Shown piece by piece: positions 53,228 through 63,224 of a stretch of DNA of 64,000 bases (the first letter of the stretch is position 1; every line of letters starts with the position of its first letter). The notes beneath the pieces are model-generated. The model saw only the letters and a program-made list of their open reading frames with translations, was not told where the DNA came from and ran no database searches. A program made the translations under genes and the position numbers. The DNA is from Pseudoramibacter alactolyticus ATCC 23263 (lineage in GTDB: Bacteria; Bacillota; Clostridia; Eubacteriales; Eubacteriaceae), in assembly GCF_000185505.1 (NCBI RefSeq), contig NZ_GL622359.1, forward strand, positions 647,308 to 711,307. Direction: 5' to 3'.

Positions 53228-53258
53228 CAAAAAACTCCGAAGTCCGAAGACTCCGGAG
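53228..53258 (-). terminator. Terminator after tsf
   Basis: Minus strand CTCCGGAGTC-TTCG-GACTTCGGAG followed by six or more T; strong stem with a TTCG tetraloop. Confidence 0.85.
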
Positions 53259-53272
53259 CTGATTGTCGAAAA

Positions 53273-53923
53273 TTATTCGCCCATCTGTTTTGCAACTTCT
53301 TCCGCGAAGTTTTCTTCTTTCTTTTCAAGGCCTTCACCCATTTCAAAGCGAGCAAAGCGACGAATTTTAACATTTTCACCAATGTTCATGATCTGTTCTT
53401 TAACCAAATCGTTGATAGACTTGTCCGGATCTTTAATAAAGGGCTGTTCCATCAGGCAGATTTCACTGTAGAACTTTTTCAAGCGTCCCTCGACCATCTT
53501 TTCGATGATTTTTTCCGGCTTGCCTTCGTTCTGCGCCTGAATGGTCAGAATTTCCCTTTCGTGCTCCACTTCTTCAGCCGGTACATCTTCCGGATTCAGA
53601 TATTTTGGGTTGGCAGCAGCCACATGCATCGCAATGTCTTTTGCAAAATCGTGGAAACCATCGGTTTTGGCCACGAAGTCTGTTTCGCAGTTCACTTCAA
53701 CCATGGCTCCGATTTTCCCTCCCATGTGGATGTAGGAAACAACAATCCCCTCGGCCGCAATGCGGCCGGCCTTTTTCACAGACTTGGCCATTCCCTTTTC
53801 GCGCAGAATTTCAGCTGCCTTTTCGACATCGCCATTCGCTTCTTCGAGGGCTTTCTTGCAATCCATCATCCCGGATCCGGTTTTTTCTCTGAGTTCTTTC
53901 ACTAATTTTGCTGAGATCGCCAT
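53273..53923 (-). CDS. tsf: Elongation factor Ts
   Basis: Guanine-nucleotide exchange factor for EF-Tu. 216 residues, the shorter form without the full second subdomain of the E. coli protein (283 residues). N-terminal UBA-like part [20 protein letters not shown] with [11 protein letters not shown], then core residues [20 protein letters not shown] and the C-terminal [11 protein letters not shown]. The start at 53923 is supported by family alignment; upstream codons are not used. Follows rpsB with about 22 bases between. Confidence 0.95.
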   Translation of the reverse strand: MAISAKLVKELREKTGSGMMDCKKALEEANGDVEKAAEILREKGMAKSVKKAGRIAAEGIVVSYIHMGGKIGAMVEVNCETDFVAKTDGFHDFAKDIAMHVAAANPKYLNPEDVPAEEVEHEREILTIQAQNEGKPEKIIEKMVEGRLKKFYSEICLMEQPFIKDPDKSINDLVKEQIMNIGENVKIRRFARFEMGEGLEKKEENFAEEVAKQMGE

Positions 53924-53945
53924 ATTTTCCTCCGCTTTGGTAAAA

Positions 53946-54692
53946 TTAAGCTTCTTCCGCTTCTGCTTCAGCCGCTGACATCGGGGCTTCTTCTGTTTCA
54001 GAAACCTGTTCGCCCTGTTTTCCTTCAAGCACTGCATCGGCCAAAACGCGTAAAATCAGCGCCACAGCGCGAATCGCATCGTCGTTTCCTGGGATAATGT
54101 AGTCCACGTCGTCCGGATCGCAGTTGGTATCGACGATCGAAATAATCGGAATCCCCAATTTATGGGCTTCTTGAATCGCAATGCGCTCTTTCTTGCAGTC
54201 GATGATGACCATGGCGCCGGGCATCCCGTGCATATCTTCAATCCCGCCAAGGAATTTTTCAAGCTTTTCCCGTTCACGGCGCAGACCGATCACTTCTTTC
54301 TTCGGCAGCAGGTCAAAAGTGCCGTCTTCTTCCATGCGCTTCAGATCTTTCAAGCGGTTGATGCGTTTGTTGATGGTTTCCCAATTTGTCAGGGTTCCGC
54401 CGAGCCAGCGATGGTTGACATAGAAAGAACCGGAACGCTTCGCTTCATTTTCGATGCTGTTCTGCGCCTGTTTTTTAGTCCCGACAAAAAGAATATCTTT
54501 GCCTTCCGCCGCCAAATCGCGCACAAAATTGTACGCATCGCCGATCATCTTAACCGTCTGCTGCAGATCGATGATGTAGATCCCGTTTCTTTCGGTGAAG
54601 ATGTAAGGTTTCATCTTCGGATTCCATCTTCGGGTCTGATGACCGAAGTGAACACCAGCTTCCAAAAGCTGCTTCATTGTTACAATTGCCAT
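53946..54692 (-). CDS. rpsB: 30S ribosomal protein S2
   Basis: Small-subunit ribosomal protein of 248 residues. [52 protein letters not shown] and [20 protein letters not shown] are family hallmarks. The acidic, alanine-rich tail ([10 protein letters not shown]) is common in Firmicutes. Start at 54692 after AGGAGG. First gene of the rpsB-tsf operon. Confidence 0.97.
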   Translation of the reverse strand: MAIVTMKQLLEAGVHFGHQTRRWNPKMKPYIFTERNGIYIIDLQQTVKMIGDAYNFVRDLAAEGKDILFVGTKKQAQNSIENEAKRSGSFYVNHRWLGGTLTNWETINKRINRLKDLKRMEEDGTFDLLPKKEVIGLRREREKLEKFLGGIEDMHGMPGAMVIIDCKKERIAIQEAHKLGIPIISIVDTNCDPDDVDYIIPGNDDAIRAVALILRVLADAVLEGKQGEQVSETEEAPMSAAEAEAEEA

Positions 54693-54794
54693 TTTTACCT
54701 CCTGGTTTTTCTTCCATTTCCTTCTGCAAGCGCCAAGACCCATTTTCGGGCACCAGGCCGCTCTCGGGAAATGTGTATAATAAGTAACTTTTAT

Positions 54795-54823
54795 AATATA
54801 GCATAATCCCCAGCCGGATGCAA
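54795..54823 (-). promoter_or_regulatory. Promoter of rpsB-tsf
   Basis: Minus strand TTGCAT (54818-54823), 17 bases, TATATT (54795-54800). The leader of about 95 bases before rpsB may hold a ribosomal-protein autoregulatory structure; I see short inverted repeats but cannot assign it. Confidence 0.6.
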
Positions 54824-54844
54824 ATTTATTCTCGTCTTTCGATC

Positions 54845-56278
54845 CTAAATTAAAAACTGATCGTATGAACGGCCTTTCCCCTGGGTTTTAAAAACCGAAT
54901 CGACATAGTTTTTGTCAATGACAAATACATCTTCGTCATAGTCGCTGGCATAAAATGAAATCTCTTCGAGCAATTCTTCAAAAACGGTGTGCAGCCGTCT
55001 CGCGCCGATATTTTCGTCTTCTTCGTTCTTTGCGTAGGCGATCGATGCGATCGCTTTGAGCGCTTCTTCCTCAAATTGCAATTCAATGCCCTCCGTCTGA
55101 AGCAAATACGCATATTGTTTCACGATCGCGTTTTCCGGCTTCGTGAGAATTTCCACGAAATTTTCTTCTGTCAGGCTCTCAAGCTGCACCGAAACGGGAA
55201 ATCGCCCCTGAAGTTCGGGAATCATATCTTCAATATTCGCGACATTAAACGCGCCGGCGCCGATAAACAAAATAAAATCTGTTTTGACCGGGCCGTATTT
55301 GGTATTGACGGTGCTGCCTTCAACGATGGGCAGAATATCCCGCTGGACACCTTCGCGCGACACGTCCGGACCGCCGCGATGGCTCCCGCTGTCGATGATC
55401 TTGTCAATTTCATCGATAAAAATAATGCCATTTTGTTCTGCCTCGCGCACCCCGATCTCCTGGACTTCATCCATGTCGATCATCTTCTGCGCTTCCTGAT
55501 TGGCAATGACCTTCCGCGCTTCAGAAACTTTCATCGTTCGTTTTTTCTTCTTTTTATTGCCGCCGGTCAGCCCTTCAAAGATATTGCCGATCTCAATGCT
55601 CATATCTTCGCTCATGCCGGCCATGATGCCAATGGATTTGGCGCCGTCATCGTCGAGCATGACGTCAATCATTTCGTCTTCCAGCTTGCCATCGGCCAAT
55701 TCCTCAGCAATCGCCGAACGTTTGGTTTCAATCTGATGCTTTTCTTCTGGCGAAAGCTCAGGCTGTGCGTCTTCGACAGCCGCCGGCGATTTGTTTTGAT
55801 TCAGCAAGTCAAAGGGGTTGATCAGCTTTTCCTGCTTCTGCGCTTTTTTGCGTCTCGGCACCAATGCGTCCAGAATAATCCGATTGGCTTTTTCTTCCGC
55901 CTGTGTTTTGACATCATCCATCTTTTCCTGCTTGACCATGCGAATCGATGTTGTCACCAAATCACGAATCATCGATTCCACATCACGCCCAACATAGCCT
56001 ACCTCGGTAAATTTTGTCGCTTCGACTTTAATAAAAGGCGCCGACACCAGTTTGGCAATGCGCCGGGCGATTTCCGTTTTCCCCACGCCCGTCGGCCCCA
56101 TCATGATGATGTTCTTTGGTGTGATTTCCTCCCGGATTGCATCCGGCAGCAGGGATCTTCGATAACGGTTGCGCAGCGAAACCGCCACCGCCTTCTTCGC
56201 TTTTTCCTGACCGATGATATAGCGATTGAGCTCATCAACAATCATTCTCGGCGTCAGTTCTGACATTTCCCGTTTCAT
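54845..56278 (-). CDS. hslU: HslU ATPase subunit of the HslVU protease
   Basis: AAA+ unfoldase of the ClpYQ protease. 477 residues. [20 protein letters not shown], Walker [33 protein letters not shown] (pore loop GYVG), an inserted I-domain in the middle (charged, residues about 135-265), Walker [11 protein letters not shown], sensor [18 protein letters not shown] and [16 protein letters not shown]. Ends with a typical SYDQFLI-like tail. GGAGG precedes the ATG, which overlaps the hslV stop by four bases. Confidence 0.96.
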   Translation of the reverse strand: MKREMSELTPRMIVDELNRYIIGQEKAKKAVAVSLRNRYRRSLLPDAIREEITPKNIIMMGPTGVGKTEIARRIAKLVSAPFIKVEATKFTEVGYVGRDVESMIRDLVTTSIRMVKQEKMDDVKTQAEEKANRIILDALVPRRKKAQKQEKLINPFDLLNQNKSPAAVEDAQPELSPEEKHQIETKRSAIAEELADGKLEDEMIDVMLDDDGAKSIGIMAGMSEDMSIEIGNIFEGLTGGNKKKKKRTMKVSEARKVIANQEAQKMIDMDEVQEIGVREAEQNGIIFIDEIDKIIDSGSHRGGPDVSREGVQRDILPIVEGSTVNTKYGPVKTDFILFIGAGAFNVANIEDMIPELQGRFPVSVQLESLTEENFVEILTKPENAIVKQYAYLLQTEGIELQFEEEALKAIASIAYAKNEEDENIGARRLHTVFEELLEEISFYASDYDEDVFVIDKNYVDSVFKTQGKGRSYDQFLI

Positions 56279-56817
56279 GCTTCATCCTCCAAGGTTAACA
56301 CACGAATATTATCGTTGGTGTAAACACAAATCTGCGACGCAATCTTCAGCGCCTCGTGGGCAATCTTTTTTGCCGAAAGGTCCGAATGCGCTTTCAATGC
56401 CCGAGCCGCCGCCAGCGCATAATTGCCGCCGGAACCAATCGCCGCAATTTCGTCATCCGGTTCAATCACTTCGCCCGTCCCGGAGATAATGAGCAACGTA
56501 TCCGCGTCCATTACGATCAGTAAGGCCTCCAGTTTGCGCATGATTTTATCCTGGCGCCAGTCTTTGGCCAGTTCCACCGCCGCGCGTTTTAAATTCCCGT
56601 TATAGGTTTCGAGCTTGTGTTCAAATAATTCGCAAAGCGTAAACGCATCGGCCACCGATCCGGCAAAACCCGCCAGCACCTTCCCATTATAAAGCGTGCG
56701 TACCTTTTTGGCCGTCGCCTTCATGATGACCGCTTCGCCCATGGTCACCTGCCCGTCGCCAGCAATAGCCACTTCGCCATTGTGGCGAATACCGACAATC
56801 GTCGTTGCTTTTAACAT
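56275..56817 (-). CDS. hslV: HslV peptidase subunit of the HslVU protease
   Basis: Proteasome-like threonine protease of 180 residues. The N-terminus [20 protein letters not shown] indicates removal of MLKA to expose catalytic Thr5. [20 protein letters not shown] and [14 protein letters not shown] are family signatures. A much longer open frame exists upstream but is antisense-rich and lacks homology; ATG 56817 sits after a good ribosome site. Coupled to hslU. Confidence 0.95.
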   Translation of the reverse strand: MLKATTIVGIRHNGEVAIAGDGQVTMGEAVIMKATAKKVRTLYNGKVLAGFAGSVADAFTLCELFEHKLETYNGNLKRAAVELAKDWRQDKIMRKLEALLIVMDADTLLIISGTGEVIEPDDEIAAIGSGGNYALAAARALKAHSDLSAKKIAHEALKIASQICVYTNDNIRVLTLEDEA

Positions 56818-56827
56818 AGATCCTCCT

Positions 56828-58882
56828 TTATGATTGCTTCTGTTTGGTATTTCTTTTTTTCGGCTGCGGCTCACACTGTGCGCAGTAAAGGCGCTTGCGT
56901 TTGCCAAATCCTTTTTGAAACATTGTGTGGCCGCAGATCGGGCAGCGATCCGCCACCGGTTTATCCCAAGAGGTGAAATCACAGCTGGGATAGTTCGCAC
57001 AGCCGTAAAAAGTCCGTCCCCGCTTTGACGTCCGCTTAACAAGATCGCCGCCGCACTTCGGGCAGATGCCCGGCGTCTTTTCAAAATAAGGCTTGGTGTT
57101 CTTGCACTCCGGATAACCCGGGCAGGCTAAAAATTTACCGTAACGCCCATTTTTGATCACCATGTGCCGGCCGCACTTTTCACAGACGATATCCGTTTCT
57201 TCGTCTTTGATTTCAACTTTTTCGGCCGTTTCCTGGGCATGATCCAGCTCTTTTTTAAAGGGGCCATAAAATTCATCCATAAGTTTTACCCAGTTCTGCG
57301 TGCCGCTGGCCACATGATCCAGGCCGCTTTCCATTTTCGCCGTGAATTGCGGATCGACAATATCGGGAAAGAAAACTTCCATCATCTCCGTAACCGTGAT
57401 GCCAAGTTCCGTCGGCCGGAAGCGTTTGTCTTCCACCTCCACATAGTTGCGGCTTTTAATCGTCGCAATCGTCGGCGCATAGGTACTCGGTCTTCCGATC
57501 CCCATATCTTCAAGCAATTTGATCAGCGACGCTTCATTGTAACGCGGCGGCGGATTGGTAAATTTCTGCTCTTTGTGAATTTTGACCAGATCCACCGCAT
57601 CCCCTTTGACCAGTTCCGGCAGTGGATTGCTCTTTTTCACCGCAGAGCCCAACACTTTTGTAAAGCCCGGGAAGAGCAGCGTATCCCCCTTCACTTTAAA
57701 AATCAAAGTATCGCAGGCAACATCCGCCTTGATCACATTGTAGGTTGCCGCCGCCATCTGGCTGGCCACCATTTGTTTCCATATCAAATTATAAAGCTTA
57801 TATTGATCGGCATCCAGCGCGTCACGGATCGCAGCCGGTGTGTCCAGTACGGATGCCGGGCGGATCGCTTCATGGGCATCTTGCACATTTTTATTGCTGC
57901 GTTTAACTGTCCTCTGCTTGCCCAGAAAGGTCTCGCCAAAAGTTTTTACAATAAAATCCTTGGTCTGTTCAATCGCTTCCGGTGCCAGCCGGGTCGAGTC
58001 CGTTCGGATATAGGTGACCCGGCCGCTTTCATAAAGGGCCTGTGCCACGCGCATCGTCCGCTGACTGGTGAATCCCAGTGCACGATAAGCTGTCTGCTGC
58101 AGCGTGCTCGTCGTAAACGGCAGCGGCGGCTTCTGGCTTGACTGCTTCTTTTCGACTTTGACCACCTGCATGGCCGGACAGTTTTTAACAATTTGTTCCA
58201 GCCGATCGGCTTCTTCGGCATTTTCAATCTTTAGGCGTTTGCCGTTTTCCGAATAGAACGTCGTCAAAAAAAGTATCGGATCGCCTTGCTTGCGCAGATC
58301 CAAATTTAAATTCCAATATTCTTCCGGGACAAACGCTTCGATTTCTTTTTCGCGGTCGACGATGATCCGCGTTACCACCGACTGCACACGTCCGCCGGAA
58401 AGCCCGCGTTTGACTTTCTTCCACAAAAAGGGACTGACTGAATACCCCACCAAACGGTCCAGCACCCGCCTGGCCTGCTGGGCCTGCACCAAATCCATAT
58501 CCACTGAACGCACATGGTCAATGGCTTCGTTGATGGCGCGTTTGGTGATTTCGTGAAACTCGATGCGGCATTCACTGCCGGGATCCATGCCCAACGCATT
58601 GGCCACGTGCCAGGAAATGGCTTCGCCTTCCCGGTCCGGGTCTGTCGCGAGTAAAACCGTATCGCTTTTTTTCGCCTGCCGTTTAAGCTTTGTCAGCAGT
58701 TTTCCCTTGCCGCGGATGGTAATATAGTCCGGCTCAAAGCGATTCTCCACATGGATGCCGAGTCGACTCTTGGGCAAATCGATCACATGGCCCATGGTCG
58801 CTTCAACTTCATAACCTTTCGGCAAATATTTTTTGATGGTTTTGGCCTTTGCCGGCGATTCGACAATGACTAATGTTCTCAT
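56828..58882 (-). CDS. topA: DNA topoisomerase I
   Basis: Relaxes negative supercoils by a type IA mechanism. 684 residues. Toprim domain ([36 protein letters not shown]), catalytic Tyr in [28 protein letters not shown] and [20 protein letters not shown]. The C-terminus holds three zinc ribbons: CEKCGRHMV...[16 protein letters not shown]...CANYPSC and CPICGHTMF...YCAQC, then a basic tail. The frame offers GTG (58885) and ATG (58882); the latter is used. Same strand as hslVU, but dprA and xerC, often neighbours in Firmicutes, are not between. Confidence 0.96.
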   Translation of the reverse strand: MRTLVIVESPAKAKTIKKYLPKGYEVEATMGHVIDLPKSRLGIHVENRFEPDYITIRGKGKLLTKLKRQAKKSDTVLLATDPDREGEAISWHVANALGMDPGSECRIEFHEITKRAINEAIDHVRSVDMDLVQAQQARRVLDRLVGYSVSPFLWKKVKRGLSGGRVQSVVTRIIVDREKEIEAFVPEEYWNLNLDLRKQGDPILFLTTFYSENGKRLKIENAEEADRLEQIVKNCPAMQVVKVEKKQSSQKPPLPFTTSTLQQTAYRALGFTSQRTMRVAQALYESGRVTYIRTDSTRLAPEAIEQTKDFIVKTFGETFLGKQRTVKRSNKNVQDAHEAIRPASVLDTPAAIRDALDADQYKLYNLIWKQMVASQMAAATYNVIKADVACDTLIFKVKGDTLLFPGFTKVLGSAVKKSNPLPELVKGDAVDLVKIHKEQKFTNPPPRYNEASLIKLLEDMGIGRPSTYAPTIATIKSRNYVEVEDKRFRPTELGITVTEMMEVFFPDIVDPQFTAKMESGLDHVASGTQNWVKLMDEFYGPFKKELDHAQETAEKVEIKDEETDIVCEKCGRHMVIKNGRYGKFLACPGYPECKNTKPYFEKTPGICPKCGGDLVKRTSKRGRTFYGCANYPSCDFTSWDKPVADRCPICGHTMFQKGFGKRKRLYCAQCEPQPKKRNTKQKQS

Positions 58883-58901
58883 CACTGATTTTCTCCTGCG
58901 T

Positions 58902-60071
58902 TCATTTCGCCTCGTTTGCTTCCGTCCAGGCTTTGCCCACCGCTTCAGCCACCCGTTCGGTTACCCGTTTATCAAAGGGGCTGGGGATAATATGATCTTC
59001 ATCCCGTTCGTCATCGGTGATGATGCCGGCGATGGCATAAGCCGCGGCCGTTTTCATGGCCTCGGTGATGCGCTTGGCACGAACGTCGAGCGCGCCCCGG
59101 AAAATACCCGGAAAAGCCAACACATTATTGATCTGATTGGGGAAATCCGAACGCCCGGTGCCGACAACGCGCGCCCCGGCACGCTTGGCCGCGTCCGGCA
59201 TGATCTCCGGAACCGGATTGGCCATGGCAAAAATCACAGCATCTTCAGCCATCGAAGCGACCATGGCTTCGCTGACAATATTCGGCGCTGAAACACCGAT
59301 CAGCACATCGGCACCGGCCATGGCATCAGCCAAATGGCCGCGGCGCTGCGCTCGATTGGTGTGTTCTGCCAGCCACCGCATATAAGGATTGAGGCCTTCT
59401 TTATCCCGCGTCAATATCCCATCGATATCCGACACGACGATGTCCCCAACGCCAAGCGTCATAAGCATTTTGGCAATGGCCGTTCCCGCCGATCCCGCGC
59501 CGTTAATCGCCACGGTGATATCGGTCAATTCTTTGCCGACCACTTTCATCGCGTTGATCAAACTAGACGCCACCACGATGGCTGTTCCGTGCTGATCATC
59601 GTGAAATACTGGAATGTCCAGTGCTGCCTGCAGCCTTTCCTCCACTTCAAAACACTTCGGAGCCGCGATGTCCTCAAGATTAATCCCGCCGAAAGTCGGC
59701 GCAATGTTGATCCCCGTCTGCACAATGGCGTCCGCGTCCTGGGTCGACACGCAGATCGGGAACGCATCGATATCGCCAAATTCTTTAAAAAGAACCGCTT
59801 TGCCCTCCATCACCGGCATTGCTGCATGCCCGCCGATATTGCCAAGGCCCAGCACAGCCGACCCGTCGGAAAGCACCGCCACCAAATTACCCTTTGCCGT
59901 ATAGGTATAAACCGCATCTCGGTTTTCCGCAATTTTGCGGCAGGGCTCTGCCACCCCCGGCGTGTAGGCAATGCTCAGTTCCTCTTGATTGGTCACCGGC
60001 AGTTTTGAAGCAATCGCCACCTTCCCCTGATGTTTTTGATGTGCCGCCAACGCGGCCTTATTGTAATCCAT
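58902..60071 (-). CDS. Malic enzyme (NAD(P)-dependent)
   Basis: Oxidative decarboxylation of malate to pyruvate. 389 residues, the short bacterial form without the phosphotransacetylase-like domain. LSIAYTPGVAEPCRKIAE has the catalytic Tyr, VLSDGSAVLGLGNIGGHAAM and VFHDDQHGTAIVVASSLINA are signature stretches with metal-binding Asp residues, and VAINGAGSAGTAIAKMLM is the nucleotide-binding loop. Followed by topA with 16 bases between, so both could be transcribed together. Has its own promoter with a palindrome in the spacer. Confidence 0.93.
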   Translation of the reverse strand: MDYNKAALAAHQKHQGKVAIASKLPVTNQEELSIAYTPGVAEPCRKIAENRDAVYTYTAKGNLVAVLSDGSAVLGLGNIGGHAAMPVMEGKAVLFKEFGDIDAFPICVSTQDADAIVQTGINIAPTFGGINLEDIAAPKCFEVEERLQAALDIPVFHDDQHGTAIVVASSLINAMKVVGKELTDITVAINGAGSAGTAIAKMLMTLGVGDIVVSDIDGILTRDKEGLNPYMRWLAEHTNRAQRRGHLADAMAGADVLIGVSAPNIVSEAMVASMAEDAVIFAMANPVPEIMPDAAKRAGARVVGTGRSDFPNQINNVLAFPGIFRGALDVRAKRITEAMKTAAAYAIAGIITDDERDEDHIIPSPFDKRVTERVAEAVGKAWTEANEAK

Positions 60072-60163
60072 TTTTCCCTCCGATCGGCGCGTATTGCCTG
60101 CAAATTTTCAGCAATTTTGGCGGATACCGCCGTTATATTTTTGCCCGTATATTTGATTGCTAC

Positions 60164-60193
60164 ATTATAACCATAAAGCGAATCGCTTCACAA
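60164..60193 (-). promoter_or_regulatory. Promoter of malic enzyme with a palindromic spacer
   Basis: Minus strand TTGTGA (60188-60193), 18 bases, TATAAT (60164-60169). The spacer holds a perfect 13-base palindrome AAGCGA-A-TCGCTT at 60176-60188, touching the -35, where a repressor could sit. Confidence 0.55.
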
Positions 60194-60254
60194 TAGACCG
60201 GTTGTTAGTATAATCATCGATTCTTAATTAATTATTTTGCTTTCCTCTGCTTCG

Positions 60255-60263
60255 TGTTATAAT
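60255..60263 (+). promoter_or_regulatory. Promoter of the S24-like gene
   Basis: Extended -10 TGTTATAAT. TTTTGC lies 17 bases upstream as a possible weak -35. Initiation would fall near 60270, close to the ribosome site GGAGG at 60271-60275, so the leader would be very short. Confidence 0.55.
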
Positions 60264-60282
60264 CCCCATCGGAGGTATTTTT

Positions 60283-60666
60283 ATGAAATGGAACCGAAAT
60301 GTCGCAGCGTTTGCTCCGTCGGCACCCTATCTTGTAGATCGGGCGGAAACTACCTGGGATGAAATTCCCCGAACGCAAAAGCGCGGACAAGCTTATATTT
60401 ATGTTTCCGTGATGGACAACTCGATGTATGATCGCTATACCAAAGGGGATCTGGTCATTATCAAGCTGACAGATGATTTATCCGAAAACTTAACCGGCGA
60501 TGCACTGGTTCAATTGCCCGATGCGTCTGTGTGTCTAAAAAAAATTGAAATGACCAGCCGCAGGATCAAACTCATTGACCGCAATGAGCTCGATCCACAA
60601 AGTCTGAGTTATCCCAAAGCAGAAGTAACCATCCTTGGCTTTCCGACTTCTGTAATCCGAGCATAA
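60283..60666 (+). CDS. Stand-alone S24/LexA-type peptidase domain protein
   Basis: 127-residue protein consisting of little more than a LexA/UmuD-like S24 fold. YVSVMDNSMYDRYTKGDLVI corresponds to the GDSM...GD motif with the nucleophile Ser47, and ALVQLPDASVCLKKIEM to the strand bearing the catalytic Lys (Lys86). The helix-turn-helix domain of LexA or phage repressors is absent. The residue before Ser is Asn where Asp is usual. It may be an autocleaving accessory protein, a UmuD-like factor or a domesticated repressor end. Monocistronic, between malic enzyme and tRNA-Leu. Confidence 0.7.
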   Translation: MKWNRNVAAFAPSAPYLVDRAETTWDEIPRTQKRGQAYIYVSVMDNSMYDRYTKGDLVIIKLTDDLSENLTGDALVQLPDASVCLKKIEMTSRRIKLIDRNELDPQSLSYPKAEVTILGFPTSVIRA

Positions 60667-60698
60667 AAAAAACAGACACAACGTCTGTTTATTTTTTA
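60664..60698. terminator. Bidirectional terminator between the S24-like gene and tRNA-Leu
   Basis: AAACAGAC-ACAAC-GTCTGTTT with A-run before and T-run after; serves the plus-strand gene and the minus-strand tRNA. Confidence 0.8.
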
Positions 60699-60700
60699 TA

Positions 60701-60786
60701 TGGTGCGAGAGACGGGAGTCGAACCCGTACGTACGAAGTACACACGCCTCTGAAACGTGCTTGTCTGCCTATTCCAACACTCTCGC
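60701..60786 (-). tRNA. tRNA-Leu (anticodon CAG)
   Basis: 86-base class II tRNA with encoded CCA. Acceptor stem GCGAGAG/CTCTCGC with discriminator A, D-region TTGGAATAGGCAGAC, anticodon stem CACGT/GCGTG around loop TTCAGAG (anticodon CAG at 60750-60752 on the complementary strand), a variable arm GTACTTCGTAC and T-loop GGTTCGACTCC. It decodes CUG. Confidence 0.95.
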
Positions 60787-60886
60787 AAACGCCCTGTCTG
60801 CTGAACACTCGTTTATATTAAGCTTTTTTTTATCCATTGTCAAGTATAATTTTTGTTGCATTATTTATTTTTTGAAAGGCATCCTC

Positions 60887-61240
60887 ATGACAAAGACAGA
60901 ACTCAAAATCATCGGCGGTTTGATTATCCTGGCACTGCTGATCCTTGCCGGTTATTTTATTTATCGACAGATCGACAATCGGCAACTGGTTTTAAAAGTA
61001 ACCGTGCAACACAAAACCGTTGCTGTCCTCCCGATGAATCAAGACTACCGGCACACCTTTAAAACCAAAGCCGGCCAAAATACAATCGTCATCAAAAACG
61101 GTCGCGCTTATGTGAGCAAGGCAGACTGCAAAAATCAAATCTGTGTTCACACCCATCCCATTTCTGAAAATGGCGAAACCATTGCGTGCCTGCCTCATCG
61201 TTTAATTTTAACCATTACCACGAAAGGAGAAACTCATTGA
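60887..61240 (+). CDS. NusG domain II-containing membrane-anchored protein
   Basis: 117-residue protein. One N-terminal membrane helix (LKIIGGLIILALLILAGYFI), then an extracytoplasmic NusG_II domain: VTVQHKTVAVLPMNQDYRHT, NTIVIKNGRAYVSKADCKNQ, ICVHTHPISENGETIACLPH, RLILTI. Three cysteines (in KADCKNQICVH and IACLPH) follow the usual pattern of this family. Function unproven; typically encoded with Gx transporters or ApbE in anaerobic Firmicutes. ATG 60887 used; the upstream open frame crosses the tRNA and is not coding. Confidence 0.82.
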   Translation: MTKTELKIIGGLIILALLILAGYFIYRQIDNRQLVLKVTVQHKTVAVLPMNQDYRHTFKTKAGQNTIVIKNGRAYVSKADCKNQICVHTHPISENGETIACLPHRLILTITTKGETH

Positions 61241-61806
61241 CGCCTTCCATGTCCCGCACTCACCGCCTCGTCTTAATTGCTCTGCTGACCGTGACCGCTG
61301 CGATCTTGGGTTATCTGGAATCGCTGCTTCCCTGTTTTATACCGATTCCTGGCGTCAAAATCGGTCTTCCCAATATCGTCACCATGATCAGTCTTTCCCT
61401 TTTTAACACGCCGATTGCACTGGGGATCGCCATCGCTCGCGTTCTCCTGACCGGTTTTATGTTCGGCTCTCTTTCTTCCATTCTTTATGCGCTGGCCGGA
61501 GGCATTATCAGCTGCAGCGTCATGGGCGCACTGACCCATACCAACCATCAGCGACAAATCCAAGGACAGGATGCCCCCTTTTCGCTTATAGGCATTTCCA
61601 TTATCGGCGCCATGACTCACAATATCGGACAGCTTTGCATCGCCACCATTATCGTTCAAAATCTGCGGCTGATGCTTCTTTATCTGCCGTTTCTACTGCT
61701 GATCGCCGTTCCCATCGGCCTGCTTACCGGGATCATTGCCCGTCGGCTGCTGCCCTATTTAAATCGGATCCTCCCACAAAAATCACATGACAAAAACCCC
61801 AGGTGA
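61237..61806 (+). CDS. Gx transporter family protein (HepS-I-like membrane protein)
   Basis: 189-residue integral membrane protein with five or six helices, of the Gx transporter family annotated in many genomes as heptaprenyl diphosphate synthase component I. LVLIALLTVTAAILGYLESL, PGVKIGLPNIVTMISLSLFN, GFMFGSLSSILYALAGGIIS and MTHNIGQLCIATIIVQN are typical. The start is TTG at 61237, with AAAGGAG at 61223-61229 and ATTGA overlap with the preceding stop; an ATG 12 bases later is too far from that site. Possibly a prenyl or cofactor transporter. Confidence 0.82.
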   Translation: MTPSMSRTHRLVLIALLTVTAAILGYLESLLPCFIPIPGVKIGLPNIVTMISLSLFNTPIALGIAIARVLLTGFMFGSLSSILYALAGGIISCSVMGALTHTNHQRQIQGQDAPFSLIGISIIGAMTHNIGQLCIATIIVQNLRLMLLYLPFLLLIAVPIGLLTGIIARRLLPYLNRILPQKSHDKNPR

Positions 61807-61835
61807 GTTTATGGTCCCCCGGGGCTTATTTTATG
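61792..61835. terminator. Possible bidirectional terminator
   Basis: AAAAACCCC-AGG ... CC-GGGG-CTTATTTT can pair with A-run and T-rich tails between the converging Gx transporter and der genes. Confidence 0.45.
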
Positions 61836-61851
61836 GTTCTTTTGTTTCGCT

Positions 61852-63174
61852 TTAATCTTCTTTTTCCCGATTGCGAATTAACAGACGAAAAGGCGTTCCG
61901 TCAAAATCAAAGGTCTCATTGATTTTATTCTCAAGATAACGCTTATAGGAAAAATGCATCAGGGTATCGTCATTAACAAAAATCACAAAGGTCGGCGGTG
62001 CAATATCTACCTGCGAACCGTAAAACAATTTCAGCCGGCGTCCGTTTTTGGATGGCGGCTCTTTCAAACTGACAAAGTCAATCAACGCCTCGTTGAGTTT
62101 TGCCGTGAGAACGCGTTTGCGGCTTTGCGTCACCACGTATTGAATTTTATCGTATATTTTTTCAGCGCGCTTCCCGGTTTTTGCCGAGATAAAGAGCATC
62201 GGCGCATAGGGCATAAAGGCCAGTGAATTGCGAATGTCCCCCGTCATTTTCTGCATGGTTTTGGTATCTTTTTCGATCAAATCCCATTTGTTAACCACGA
62301 TGATCGTTGGGATGAAGCGGTTGTGGGCAATGCCGGCAATTTTACTATCCTGCTCGGTAACACCGGTCTGCGCATTCACCATCATCAACACCACATCAGC
62401 CCGATCCACTGCGGCAATGGCACGAATGATGCTATAACGTTCCACTTCGTCGGCAATTTTACTTTTGCGCCGGAGCCCGGCCGTATCGATAAAGGTGTAT
62501 TCCACACCCCCGCGCTCAATCTTGCTGTCAATGGCATCCCGGGTCGTGCCCGGGATATCCGAAACGATCATTCGATTTTCACCGATAAGCTGATTGACCA
62601 AGGTGGATTTGCCGGCGTTGGGCTTGCCCACCACGGCGATGTGCAGACTGCCGTCTTCGTCGTCCGCCAGCTGATACAAAGCCGCCGTGTTATCCACGAT
62701 CGCATCCAGCAGATCGCCCAGGCCCAGCCCCTGCTCGGCAGAGATGGGCAGCGGATCTCCCAAGCCGAGATTATAGAATTCGTAAAGCCTTTCTTCCAAT
62801 TTGACCGAATCGAGCTTATTCACAACCACAATCACCTTTTTATGCTGCTTTCGGAGCATATCGGCGACATCTTCGTCGGCCGCGGTCATCCCCTCTCTCC
62901 CGTCGCACAGCAACAAAATCAAATCAGCTGTTTCAATGGCGATCTCTGCCTGCACGCGCATTTGATGCATGATGGTGTTGCCGGTCTTGAGTTCTATCCC
63001 CCCGGTGTCGATCAGTGTGAACCGATGGTTCTGCCACTCGGCATCTGCAATGATGCGGTCCCGCGTCACTCCGGGCGTATTTTCCACAATGGCGATCCGT
63101 TCACCCACCAATTTATTAAAAAGTGTCGATTTGCCGACATTTGGTTTGCCGACAACAGCAACAATTGGTTTCAT
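61852..63174 (-). CDS. der: Ribosome assembly GTPase Der (EngA)
   Basis: 440-residue GTPase with two tandem G domains and a C-terminal KH-like domain, needed for 50S subunit maturation. First domain: VGKPNVGKSTLFNKL, DTGGI, NKLD. Second: VGKPNAGKSTLVNQLIGENR, DTAGLRRKSKI, NKWD. The KH-like end includes LKLFYGSQVDIAPPTFVIFV. Start at 63174. Lies downstream of the DUF512 gene with about 50 bases between, a common Firmicutes arrangement. Confidence 0.97.
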   Translation of the reverse strand: MKPIVAVVGKPNVGKSTLFNKLVGERIAIVENTPGVTRDRIIADAEWQNHRFTLIDTGGIELKTGNTIMHQMRVQAEIAIETADLILLLCDGREGMTAADEDVADMLRKQHKKVIVVVNKLDSVKLEERLYEFYNLGLGDPLPISAEQGLGLGDLLDAIVDNTAALYQLADDEDGSLHIAVVGKPNAGKSTLVNQLIGENRMIVSDIPGTTRDAIDSKIERGGVEYTFIDTAGLRRKSKIADEVERYSIIRAIAAVDRADVVLMMVNAQTGVTEQDSKIAGIAHNRFIPTIIVVNKWDLIEKDTKTMQKMTGDIRNSLAFMPYAPMLFISAKTGKRAEKIYDKIQYVVTQSRKRVLTAKLNEALIDFVSLKEPPSKNGRRLKLFYGSQVDIAPPTFVIFVNDDTLMHFSYKRYLENKINETFDFDGTPFRLLIRNREKED

Positions 63175-63224
63175 TTGCTTCTCCCTTTTCTATTATCACA
63201 ATCGCTCTAACACCGGGTCTGACA

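Noticed and set aside
54989-56263. 424-codon plus-strand frame opposite hslU
   Set aside because: Antisense shadow of hslU; composition (His, Phe, Arg rich) is typical of reverse-frame artefacts and it lacks a ribosome site.
57164-58141. 325-codon plus-strand frame opposite topA
   Set aside because: Antisense shadow of the topoisomerase gene, whose motifs are intact.
62323-63210. 295-codon plus-strand frame opposite der
   Set aside because: Antisense shadow of der; no family features.
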